Assembly (NCBI RefSeq): GCF_013112485.1
Contig: NZ_JABFHG010000002.1
Location: 434,001-498,000, forward strand
Direction: 5' to 3'
DNA: 64,000 nucleotides
Source: Roseicella sp. DB1501
GTDB lineage: Bacteria; Pseudomonadota; Alphaproteobacteria; Acetobacterales; Acetobacteraceae
The translations under genes were made by a program, and so were the position numbers. Of this stretch, positions 23,115 to 30,202 are shown piece by piece (within the stretch, counting starts at the first letter, position 1; each line of letters starts with the position of its first letter). The notes beneath the pieces are model-generated. The model did no database searches and was not told the origin of the DNA. It worked only from the letters and a program-made list of their open reading frames with translations.

Positions 23115-25168
23115 GCAGTGAGGCATATGACATTGAGGTCTGCCAGGGCGCGACATTCGCACATACCCTGACGCTGGCCGACGTCGATCCCACGACAAAG
23201 ATCGAGACGCCCGTCAACCTGGCAGGCTACACGGCCCGCATGCAGGTCCGGCGGAAGCTGGGTGATGCCACTGCGATCATCACCCTGACGACGGAGAATG
23301 GGCGGATCGTCATCTCGCCCTCCACGGGCGTCATCAGCCTGACGATCTCGGCGACCGACACCGCAGCCCTTCCGATCGGCCAGGCCGTCTACGACCTGGA
23401 AATCGTCAAGGGGGCGGTGGTGACGAGGCTGCTGGCCGGGCGCTGCATCGTCTCCGGGGAGGTCACCCGCGATAGCACGTCTTCCACGACCGGCACGCCT
23501 GCGTACGACAATGGCGACACCTATGCCAATCGTTCGGCCGCGACCTCGGCCATGATCGCGCCGACGAAGACGACCATCACCCTACAGGGCTACTCGGCTC
23601 CTGGTGATGGCGGTGGTGCACGCTACAACCGCGTCTCGACCCAGCCCGCGCACCTGCTCTGCCTTCAGTCCGCCGATGGCGCATGGTGGGAGATGGTGCG
23701 GACGCCGCAGATCGATGCCCGCGTCGCCGGTATCTTCCCGGCCCGCGCCGATGCCTCCGGCTCGTACAGCACCATCACGGGCACGGCGGATTGCGCCACC
23801 GGCCTGAACAACCTGATTGATTACCTGCGGGCGCAGGACCCGTTTGGGTACGACGGCGCGGTCATTTGGTTCTGCGAGGGCGTGTGGAATTTCCGCTCTC
23901 CTGTCACGCCGCATCGCGCCACGGTCTTCCGCGCCGCAGGCAATCGCAACACTTCATGGAGCTATCGGCAGGTCGACGCGACCCTTATGCCGACCTTCAT
24001 GCGCTTCCGCGCTCCCGATCTCCCCAACGGGATCAAAGGCGGCGACGCCTGCATCCTGGAAAACATCCAGTTCGGCTGCCAGGAGATCATCGCGGGTTCC
24101 TCGCCGGTCTTCGTCGTTGACCCTAATGTCGATGTCGTATGCCGCTCGTGCTCGTTCGGCCATGCAAAAGCCGATCTGATGTGGGACGTGCAGGGCAGGC
24201 TTGAACTCATCGATTGCACGGCCGGATGGGGAGCCTTCTACTCCGTCAACAGCAGCGCCGTGGCCTTCTACATCCACAACACGAATGCGCGCCTGCGGGT
24301 CCGGAACTTCATCAACGTCACCGGGTCGGGCACGGCCAACCCCGGCACCCTGTTCAAGGTCACCGCTGCACAAGAGGTTCAGATCGCCAACCTGACGGGC
24401 GGACAGATCGCCACTATGGTCGAGATTGCGCCGACGTCTGGCGAGACCGTCTTCGATGTGGCGATCACTACCCCGATCATCACGGTGACGACCAGCGATG
24501 CCATCCGGCTGAATGCCGCCGGGACGATCCGGCGCGTCTCCATCACCGAGCCGTTCATCTCGACGGCCGGGAACAACAATGTCTCTGACACCACGTCCTG
24601 CGGCATCCTTGCGACTGGCGCCGGGACGATCGCGCATCTAGAGATCAACGGCGGGTCCGTGATCACGAGCCGGGGCCACGGCATCCGGGTCGATCGCGCG
24701 CGGTACTTCCGCTCCTCCGCCTCCGTCTATGACAGCAAGAGCGGCTCGGGCCACTACATCGGCACGCAGGTGGTGTCGTTCGACATCCATGCGAAGTCGG
24801 GCTCGAACTGGTATGGCGGCAATGCCCGCTACGGCGTCGAGATCGCTTCGAACACCACCACGACCGCACTGGCGATCACGGGTGACCTGCGGGGCAATAC
24901 CCTCGGCTCGATCCTCGATGGGGCACAGACGTCGGCCATCCGCCGCATCAATGCCATTCGGGACGATAGTGCGGCGCTGACGGTGGGCAGTGGCGCGACG
25001 CTGGTCGACCTCGCCCAGCCGACCCGCTTCCCCGGCTATGCCTTTTCCGGCGTTCCTGCCGCGGCGAGTAACTCGGGCTGCACGATCCGGATCACCGACC
25101 GGAACCACAAACTCGCCACCTCTGACGGCACCGCCTGGCGCTTCGCGGATGGCACTGTGATCGCCTGA
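23111..25168 (+). CDS. Tailspike: baseplate-attachment domain fused to beta-helix
   Basis: The ATG at 23111 is preferred over the GTG at 23099 because it overlaps the upstream stop. Residues 1-110 (YDIEVCQGATFAHTLTLADV, VNLAGYTARMQVRRKL, ISATDTAALPIGQAVYDLEI) match a small phage module usually made as a separate upper-baseplate protein. Residues about 140-685 form a tailspike-type region beginning TTITLQGYSAPGDGGGARYN and continuing with beta-helix-like repeats such as VRNFINVTGSG and SDAIRLNAAGTIRRVSI. The fused form would dock at the baseplate and act on capsule or lipopolysaccharide. The enzymatic residues are not recognisable. Confidence 0.82.
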   Translation: MSSEAYDIEVCQGATFAHTLTLADVDPTTKIETPVNLAGYTARMQVRRKLGDATAIITLTTENGRIVISPSTGVISLTISATDTAALPIGQAVYDLEIVKGAVVTRLLAGRCIVSGEVTRDSTSSTTGTPAYDNGDTYANRSAATSAMIAPTKTTITLQGYSAPGDGGGARYNRVSTQPAHLLCLQSADGAWWEMVRTPQIDARVAGIFPARADASGSYSTITGTADCATGLNNLIDYLRAQDPFGYDGAVIWFCEGVWNFRSPVTPHRATVFRAAGNRNTSWSYRQVDATLMPTFMRFRAPDLPNGIKGGDACILENIQFGCQEIIAGSSPVFVVDPNVDVVCRSCSFGHAKADLMWDVQGRLELIDCTAGWGAFYSVNSSAVAFYIHNTNARLRVRNFINVTGSGTANPGTLFKVTAAQEVQIANLTGGQIATMVEIAPTSGETVFDVAITTPIITVTTSDAIRLNAAGTIRRVSITEPFISTAGNNNVSDTTSCGILATGAGTIAHLEINGGSVITSRGHGIRVDRARYFRSSASVYDSKSGSGHYIGTQVVSFDIHAKSGSNWYGGNARYGVEIASNTTTTALAITGDLRGNTLGSILDGAQTSAIRRINAIRDDSAALTVGSGATLVDLAQPTRFPGYAFSGVPAAASNSGCTIRITDRNHKLATSDGTAWRFADGTVIA

Positions 25169-25206
25169 CGAGGGCGATCCAATCAACACAATAAAAAGGG
25201 CCTTGA

Positions 25207-27762
25207 ATGCCTACGATCGTCCGCATCAGCGATAGCTCCGCCGTCCAGCGCATTGTTCAGGTTAACTCGCCACCCGTGGTGGTTGCAGGTGGGGGCGTGC
25301 AGAGCGTCGCCGGGCGGACAGGTGCGGTCACCCTCTCGACGTCTGACATTGCGGGCTTCAGCGCCGCTGTGGCTGCGGCCTCGCCGGTCCTCAGCGTGTG
25401 CGGGCGCACCGGGGCCATCACCCTGGCGCCGGCTGACGTGGCGGGCTTCAGCGCCGCTGCTGCCGCAGCCGCGCCTGTGCAGTCGGTGGCCGGGCGGACA
25501 GGCGCGGTGACGCTGACGAACTCCGACATCGGCGGGTTTGCCTCTGCTGCCAGTGCGGCTGCCCCTGTGCAGTCTGTGGCTGGCCGAACGGGGACGGTCA
25601 CCATCGCGGCTGCTGACCTTACCGATAGCACGACAGCCGGCCGGGCAATCCTTACCGCCGCGGATGCCTCGGCCCAAAGGTCTGCCCTCGGCCTCGGCAC
25701 TGCTGCCACCCAGCCAGCCGGCGCCTTCGCTGCCGCGTCCCATACCCACGGGATCGCGGACCTGACGGCAACAGGTACCCGCGATGCCACCACCTATTTG
25801 CGAGGCGATGGCACCTGGGCGACCCCGGCGGGCGGTGGTGGCGGATCTGGGACGGTCACGAGCGTTGCGGTCAGTGGTGGCTCGACCGGCCTAACGGTCT
25901 CCGGCTCCCCGGTGACGAGCAGCGGCACCATCACGCTGGCGGGCACTCTTGCGATCGCTGCCGGCGGCACAGGCGCGACCACCGCTTCAGCGGCGCTGAC
26001 GGCGCTCGGCGGGGTAACCTCCTCGCAGGCGGCGGCAGCCGCGCCCGTTCAGTCGGTCGCCGGCAGGACAGGCGCGGTTACGATCGCGGCTGCCGACGTC
26101 ACCGATGCGACCACGGTCGGAAAAGGGCTTTTGACGGCCGCTGACGCCGCTGCCCAGCGGACGGCTCTCGGGCTAGGCACCGCGGCGACATCGGCTTCCA
26201 GCGCCTTTGCGGCGGCCTCCCACACCCATGCCATCGCTGACCTGACGGCGACGGGCACGCGCGACAGCACGACCTTCCTCCGCGGCGATGGGACCTGGTC
26301 CGTCCCTGCCGGCGGTGGTGGCTCGGGAACTGTGACGAGCGTGGCGCTCTCCGGCGGCACCACGGGCCTCACGGTCTCTGGGTCCCCTGTCACCACGAGC
26401 GGGACCATCACCCTGGCGGGGACGCTCGCCGTCGCCAATGGCGGCACGGGCGCGACATCTGCCTCCGCGGCCCTGACGGCCCTAGGTGCGGCTCCTGCCG
26501 CCAGCCCGACGTTTACGGGCACCCTCTCCCTGCCGAGCGGCTCAGCCGGTGCACCGACGATCATCTTCGGCACTGGCACGACCTCCGGCATCTACAGCGC
26601 CGCCACGAACGAACTGTCGATTTCGGTTAGCGGCACTCGCCGGCACGCGATCTTCAGCAGCGGCAATGCCGGCTTCGGCCTCTCCTCCGGCACGGGCAAC
26701 CAGCCTAGCCTTACCGTTGCGACTAATCCCTCTGCCTCGCTGCTCGGTCTCTCGGTCGTCGGGTCCACGACCGGCCCGACGATCTCGATCGGCGCGGCGT
26801 CTGGCGCACCGACCGATGGTGACATCACGATCACACCGCGTGGCTCCGGGCTGGTGCGCATCACCACGGCCACGACCAGCGACAGCAGCACGGCAGCGGC
26901 CAGCACCGCCTTCGTCAAGGCGCAGGGCTATCTCTCCGGCACCGTTCCAGTAGCGAGCGGCGGAACTGGCGCGACCACCGTTGCCGGCGCGCTATCGAAC
27001 CTTGGCGTGCCGAAGGCGAACAGCGCTGCGACCGTCGACCCGACGACTACCGACGATAGTGGCTCCGGCTATGCGGCCGGTTCGCACTGGCTGAATACCA
27101 GCGGCGGCGAAATCTTCATCGCCCGCACAGCGGTGAGCGGCGCGGCCGAGTGGATGGGCCTCTCGCCCATGGACCATCCAGGCTACGTCAGCGGGTTGTG
27201 GTACGGCACGCAGCCGAATGCGGTGATCACCACGGGTGCCTATCCGACCGGGTCGATGCTGTTCAGCCCCATGACGGTAATGTTCCGTGTGTCTGTCACG
27301 AACATTTCGTTCTACATGGTCACTACCGCAACATCCGGGGGAGCGACAGCCGCGTATGCGAAGGTCGGTCTCTACAGCAACTCCGGCGGACGGCCTGCAA
27401 ACCTGCTGGCAGAGTGCAACGCCGATATCGACCTCACGACGGGCCAGATCAAGACAGCTACATTTGCGTCCGCGGTCACACTGAACCCCGGTGTCTACTG
27501 GGTCGGGATCGTCACGCAAGGGACGAACGCGCCCGTATTCGTATCCTGGTCGAACACGGCGGGTGGTGGTGGATTCGTCAATATCGTTGGCGGCCTCACT
27601 GGCGGCGCCTTTATGGCCGGTGGCCAGCTAATCAACCGGATGGCGCGCAATACCGCACCGACCTACGTTGCAGGCAGTGCGTTCCTGCCGGCGACCGCAG
27701 GCGCGGTGACGATTTCCGGAACATCGCCGGGTAGCATCGTGTTCATGTTCCAGGCGCCGTGA
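25207..27762 (+). CDS. Long tail fibre protein with internal repeats
   Basis: The 851-residue fibre has four 30-residue units from residue 31 with the core VQSVAGRTGAVTL...DI.GF, and then a 160-residue block repeated once. The middle (GTVTSVAVSGGSTGLTVSG, LAIAAGGTGATTASAALTAL) is the typical GGTGATT phage-fibre repeat. Residues about 655-851 form a distinct globular tip starting GYVSGLWYGTQPNAVITTGA and ending in strand-rich sequence, the probable receptor-binding end. A purine-rich AAAAAGGG site precedes the start. It is the third fibre-like gene in the cluster. Confidence 0.9.
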   Translation: MPTIVRISDSSAVQRIVQVNSPPVVVAGGGVQSVAGRTGAVTLSTSDIAGFSAAVAAASPVLSVCGRTGAITLAPADVAGFSAAAAAAAPVQSVAGRTGAVTLTNSDIGGFASAASAAAPVQSVAGRTGTVTIAAADLTDSTTAGRAILTAADASAQRSALGLGTAATQPAGAFAAASHTHGIADLTATGTRDATTYLRGDGTWATPAGGGGGSGTVTSVAVSGGSTGLTVSGSPVTSSGTITLAGTLAIAAGGTGATTASAALTALGGVTSSQAAAAAPVQSVAGRTGAVTIAAADVTDATTVGKGLLTAADAAAQRTALGLGTAATSASSAFAAASHTHAIADLTATGTRDSTTFLRGDGTWSVPAGGGGSGTVTSVALSGGTTGLTVSGSPVTTSGTITLAGTLAVANGGTGATSASAALTALGAAPAASPTFTGTLSLPSGSAGAPTIIFGTGTTSGIYSAATNELSISVSGTRRHAIFSSGNAGFGLSSGTGNQPSLTVATNPSASLLGLSVVGSTTGPTISIGAASGAPTDGDITITPRGSGLVRITTATTSDSSTAAASTAFVKAQGYLSGTVPVASGGTGATTVAGALSNLGVPKANSAATVDPTTTDDSGSGYAAGSHWLNTSGGEIFIARTAVSGAAEWMGLSPMDHPGYVSGLWYGTQPNAVITTGAYPTGSMLFSPMTVMFRVSVTNISFYMVTTATSGGATAAYAKVGLYSNSGGRPANLLAECNADIDLTTGQIKTATFASAVTLNPGVYWVGIVTQGTNAPVFVSWSNTAGGGGFVNIVGGLTGGAFMAGGQLINRMARNTAPTYVAGSAFLPATAGAVTISGTSPGSIVFMFQAP
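25297..26520 (+). repeat. Coding repeats in the long tail fibre gene
   Basis: Ninety-base units begin at 25297, 25387, 25477 and 25567, each encoding V-x-SV-x-GRTGA. The unit at 25567 starts a larger block of 480 bases that is repeated from 26047 to about 26520, including the ADLTATGTRD, FLRGDGTW and GGTGAT segments. The copies are similar but not identical. Confidence 0.9.
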
Positions 27763-28019
27763 CGCAAGACGCCGCGGCCATCGCGGCGCAAGGACTGCTG
27801 GCACAAATGCAAAGCAGTCCTCCGGCGGCCGGGTGGCACGCGGTTATGCGCGATGCAGTGTTGTGGAATGGCTACTTTGTCGAGACGTCGCGCCAGGTCT
27901 TCAGCCGACCGTACGTCAGCATGCTGCTGACCGCACAGGAGCAGGCCGAGGCCATGCGGCTGGCGCACGAGACTGTCGTGCGCGAGTACCGCAGGCAGTT
28001 TGCCGGACGGCTTAGCTAA
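27759..28019 (+). CDS. Hypothetical protein after the long fibre (86 aa)
   Basis: A GTG start overlaps the fibre stop by four bases. The product is helical, with AAQGLLAQMQSSPPAAGWHA, a central VLWNGYFVETSRQVFSRPYV and a final helix LTAQEQAEAMRLAHETVVRE. I do not recognise the family. Coupling to the fibre gene suggests a fibre assembly or tip protein. It is the last plus-strand gene of the prophage. Confidence 0.7.
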   Translation: MTQDAAAIAAQGLLAQMQSSPPAAGWHAVMRDAVLWNGYFVETSRQVFSRPYVSMLLTAQEQAEAMRLAHETVVREYRRQFAGRLS

Positions 28020-28020
28020 C

Positions 28021-28032
28021 GGTTAGCTAACC
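28021..28032. terminator. 12-base perfect palindrome between convergent genes
   Basis: GGTTAGCTAACC is fully self-complementary and is preceded by a second TTAGCTAAC at 28012-28020. It sits exactly between the stops of two convergent genes (28019 and 28033). A bidirectional terminator or a protein-binding site are both possible; there is no T-run. Confidence 0.35.
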
Positions 28033-28167
28033 TCAGATGCCGAGCGGGATGTATCGCCAGAGGCCGTCGTACCAAACCTCGATGGCGGCATTGTCGATGT
28101 TGAAGAATAGCTCGCCATCGGCGGGATTGGCGGGACGCTCGGCAGTGGTGCCACAAGGGATTTGCAT
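28033..28167 (-). CDS. Fibre-tip-like small protein (44 aa)
   Basis: The product begins MQIPCGTTAERPANPADGEL and ends with FFNIDNAAIEVWYDGLWRYI. This RPANP..GELFFN....IEVW..G.W pattern is widespread as a short module inside phage tail fibres, but here it is a free-standing gene on the opposite strand. The ATG at 28167 was chosen because a TAAAT element lies 11 bases before it; the longer frame to 28278 has no such support. It is the last gene of a reverse cluster running from 29379. Confidence 0.65.
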   Translation of the reverse strand: MQIPCGTTAERPANPADGELFFNIDNAAIEVWYDGLWRYIPLGI

Positions 28168-28172
28168 GCAGG

Positions 28173-28178
28173 GATTTA
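28173..28178 (-). promoter_or_regulatory. TAAAT start-site element before gene 28033-28167
   Basis: Read on the minus strand, TAAATC contains the TAA stop of the upstream 70-residue gene and is followed by CCTGC and the ATG at 28167. The first T lies 11 bases upstream of the ATG. Confidence 0.55.
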
Positions 28179-28388
28179 TCCCGCGCCGCCAAACACCGCG
28201 ATCGCCACAGCGAGCGTCACACACCAGAGAAACAAGGCGAGGTATACCTGGCGGACGAACCGCTCCGCGATCTCCCACGGCGTTTCGGGCAGCCGCCAGC
28301 AGCCAGGCTCACGGCAGGCCGGGCCTATCGTTGAGCAGCAGCGATCTCGGTCATGGAGCGTAGGGCACTCCGGAACATTCGTATCCAC
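28176..28388 (-). CDS. Small single-span membrane protein (70 aa)
   Basis: The GTG-started product has a Cys-rich N-terminus (PECPTLHDRDRCCST, PACREPGCW) and one C-terminal hydrophobic segment, VYLALFLWCVTLAVAIAVFG. A single membrane span in a short protein near the tail end of a prophage fits a holin- or spanin-type lysis accessory, but no family is recognised. Its TAA stop is part of the TAAAT element of the next gene, which argues that the frame is real. The start is uncertain. Confidence 0.5.
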   Translation of the reverse strand: MDTNVPECPTLHDRDRCCSTIGPACREPGCWRLPETPWEIAERFVRQVYLALFLWCVTLAVAIAVFGGAG

Positions 28389-28468
28389 ACAGCTATTGAT
28401 CCCGCGGCGAGCGCCAGAGAGTCCGGGCTCTCCGGAGGTTGATCACGGGCACTCACCCAGTGTCGGGC

Positions 28469-28978
28469 TCAATGCCTCCCAGTGGCCCGATCCTCGAAGT
28501 CACCCACCTCCCAGATTGGCGGCTCGTTAGAATTCCGCCAGATCCGCAGGTGCATTAGCGGCTCTCCTCTTGACCAAGCCATGATCCGCTCAATCGCCGG
28601 GTAGTCATCCGTCCAAAAGTACGTATCCACTCTGGGCAGAGGCGTTGAGGTGTTGGCCAACCCGATCTCCACCCAGAGGTACGAAACGTTGGGAATGGTG
28701 CCGAGGAGATTGTGAGTCCAGTCTGCGCTTCCCGTCACCGAGGGCGTGACGATCCTACCACTATAACGCGTTTTCTGGTGACCACGCTCTAGCGCCTCGC
28801 GCCGGGCTTCTTGGAGCACCAAGGTCGACTCCCTCACGGCGGTTTCGATGCTGTCGAAAACCATGAAGGACCACGTATCGACGTCTTCTTCGTCGCCAAG
28901 CGCGATAAGGCGTTTTCCGAACTTATGGCTGTACGGCTCTAAAGTATCGAAGTAGCCGCTTATGAGGCCCTTCTCCAT
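28469..28978 (-). CDS. Hypothetical cargo protein (169 aa)
   Basis: A strong GGAGG ribosome binding site precedes the ATG. The soluble, acidic protein begins MEKGLISGYFDTLEPYSHKF and contains FDSIETAVRESTLVLQEARR and VSYLWVEIGLANTSTPLPR. I do not recognise it and see no enzyme motif. It is less GC-rich than the structural genes. It lies in a reverse cluster of four genes at the right end of the prophage, the usual place for lysogenic-conversion or defence cargo. Confidence 0.7.
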   Translation of the reverse strand: MEKGLISGYFDTLEPYSHKFGKRLIALGDEEDVDTWSFMVFDSIETAVRESTLVLQEARREALERGHQKTRYSGRIVTPSVTGSADWTHNLLGTIPNVSYLWVEIGLANTSTPLPRVDTYFWTDDYPAIERIMAWSRGEPLMHLRIWRNSNEPPIWEVGDFEDRATGRH

Positions 28979-29082
28979 CTGATTAACCTCCCGTGGGACA
29001 ACTCCTACGCGTCGACGTCTCGCGCAGAATGAGGCTAAAGCCTTTCAGCATAGGGGTTCACCCTCCTGCCCGGCCCAACCAG

Positions 29083-29379
29083 TCATTTGATTTTCCACGG
29101 GAGGTCGGACCCGGCTTTTACGAGCGCTTCGCGGACCGCCAGTGTCTCGGTGTGGTATTTCCCTTTCGATCTGAACTCAAAATTATAATGCCACATGACC
29201 TCTCGATCGTCGGCGTCGAGCGATACTCCGCCTCCGTGCATTATAAGCGTACTGCGAAACCCACGAAGTATATCGATCCGTCCTTGCATTAGTAAAATAG
29301 CGGCGGCATCAGCACTGGGGGCTTCGACAAGTTCATACAGCCGCGGATCATCGTTGCCCACATCAATCCAGAACGGCAC
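29083..29379 (-). CDS. Hypothetical cargo protein (98 aa), first of the right reverse cluster
   Basis: The GTG at 29379 is preferred over the TTG at 29385 because the AGGAG site then lies nine bases upstream instead of three. The product reads MPFWIDVGNDDPRLYELVEA, ADAAAILLMQGRIDILRGF and DREVMWHYNFEFRSKGKYHT. The family is not recognised. It is separated by 104 bases from the next reverse gene and preceded by an AT-rich region with a possible promoter. Confidence 0.65.
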   Translation of the reverse strand: MPFWIDVGNDDPRLYELVEAPSADAAAILLMQGRIDILRGFRSTLIMHGGGVSLDADDREVMWHYNFEFRSKGKYHTETLAVREALVKAGSDLPWKIK

Positions 29380-29410
29380 GCGCAAGCACTCCTATGGCTA
29401 AGGAAGCGCT

Positions 29411-29438
29411 AGGATACCGCTTATAACGTAATGATCAA
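29411..29438 (-). promoter_or_regulatory. Candidate promoter for the right reverse cluster
   Basis: On the minus strand TTGATC (29438-29433) and TATCCT (29416-29411) are separated by 16 bases and point toward the gene starting at 29379. The match to sigma-70 consensus is moderate. Confidence 0.3.
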
Positions 29439-29525
29439 AACACGATTTTGCGATTAATAATGATAGATAGAGAAATATGGGCTCAACCTGGTTTCAGCTT
29501 CCTTGATCCTATTTTATCTTCTCTT

Positions 29526-29542
29526 TCATGATTCGATCATGA
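29526..29542. repeat. 17-base inverted repeat TCATGAT-N3-ATCATGA
   Basis: The two seven-base arms are perfect complements around TCG. The size and spacing are typical of a dimeric repressor operator. It lies in the AT-rich end region. Confidence 0.5.
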
Positions 29543-29575
29543 CCCATTTACTAAGGTTCAATACTCGTCAACAGG

Positions 29576-29668
29576 CTATTCCTTACCTTCAGTATTGAGG
29601 TCAACATATCCGAACCGTGTCGTTTCTGGTCGCGGATCATCGGGATTGAATTGCAGAACGGTACCCAT
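29576..29668 (-). CDS. Possible microprotein (30 aa)
   Basis: The frame reads MGTVLQFNPDDPRPETTRF and ends GYVDLNTEGKE. The composition is protein-like, and a TAAAT sequence (29550-29546) follows its stop at the usual distance before an ATG, as at real gene junctions of this prophage. That next ATG opens only four codons, so the downstream gene may have been lost. There is no clear ribosome binding site. Confidence 0.3.
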   Translation of the reverse strand: MGTVLQFNPDDPRPETTRFGYVDLNTEGKE

Positions 29669-29760
29669 CAGGGCGGGGGGATGTACGGCCACGCCGGGTC
29701 TTGGCCGTTGCGAACACGGCCGACCACAGGCAACTCATGCACGGTCATGCTTTCGCACAA

Positions 29761-29777
29761 TCTGATTTCAAATCAGA
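29761..29777. repeat. 17-base inverted repeat TCTGATTT-C-AAATCAGA at the prophage edge
   Basis: Eight-base perfect arms flank a single C, 20 bases before the truncated host gene begins. It is a candidate for part of the attachment site or an integrase or excisionase binding site. Confidence 0.45.
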
Positions 29778-29796
29778 CCGATGGTGCATTAGGCGT

Positions 29797-30087
29797 CTAG
29801 GCGTTGGTGGAGACGGCGAAGAGCAGCGTCGTGCCGTCGGGCCGCGACCGCGCCACGCTGACCGAGCCGACATGCCCGGCCGCGCCGCCGCGGTTGTCGA
29901 CCACCACGGTCTGGCCCAAGGCCGGCCCGAAGCCGAGGGCGAATTCGCGGCCGATGATGTCGGTGCCGCCGCCCGCGGCATAGGGCACGACCAGCGTCAC
30001 CGGCCGCGCGGGCTGGGCGCGCGCCGTAAGCGGCAGCGCCGCGCCGAGACCGGCGAGCGCCGCGCGGCGGGACAGGGGAAACATCAT
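29797..30087 (-). pseudogene. Bug-family solute receptor, truncated at the prophage junction
   Basis: The frame starts with a twin-arginine-like signal (MMFPLSRRAALAGLGAALPL) and continues VTLVVPYAAGGGTDIIGREF, then GQTVVVDNRGGAAGHVGSVS and RPDGTTLLFAVSTNA, all typical of tripartite-tricarboxylate (Bug) periplasmic receptors. Family members have about 320 residues, but here a TAG ends the frame after about 96. The missing two-thirds would normally continue toward the prophage. Insertion of the prophage into this gene, or deletion at its edge, is the simplest explanation. A complete paralogue lies at 56700. Confidence 0.85.
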
Positions 30088-30202
30088 GCGGAACTCACGG
30101 CTGGACAGCACGGCATAGGCCGGAATGCCGCGGACGGGAACCGCCCGCCGCCGATTCGTGCCAATGGCCATGACCGGGTTTCCCGCGACGCCCCGGGGAG
30201 GA

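Larger units (their letters stand above)
1..29796. mobile_element. Prophage: HK97-type head with Mu-type contractile tail (left end outside window)
   Basis: Consecutive plus-strand genes from 2390 to 28019 encode a complete head and contractile tail in the usual phage order, with unknown reverse-strand cargo genes at both visible ends. The right limit is placed where a Bug-family receptor gene is cut off at 29797. Base composition falls sharply at 177-1232 and 29386-29700 compared with the chromosome beyond. Integrase, repressor and replication genes are not in view, so the left junction must lie upstream of position 1. Whether the element is intact cannot be judged from this window, but no frame-disrupting lesion is visible in the structural genes. 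Confidence 0.93.
29386..29796. other. AT-rich non-coding right end of the prophage
   Basis: This 411-base stretch is much richer in A and T than its flanks. It contains a candidate reverse promoter, two odd-length palindromes, a short stem (GGCCGT-N7-ACGGCC near 29702-29720) and a possible 30-residue reverse frame. It should hold the attachment-site half of the right junction, but the partner copy lies outside the window. Confidence 0.6.

Noticed and set aside
25207-28167. Invertible fibre segment like the Mu G region
   Set aside because: The reverse-strand fibre-tip-like gene raised the idea, but no long inverted repeats or DNA invertase gene are visible.
28993-29292. Plus-strand frame of 99 codons at the right end of the prophage
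   Set aside because: It overlaps the reverse gene 29083-29379, which has a ribosome binding site and better composition.
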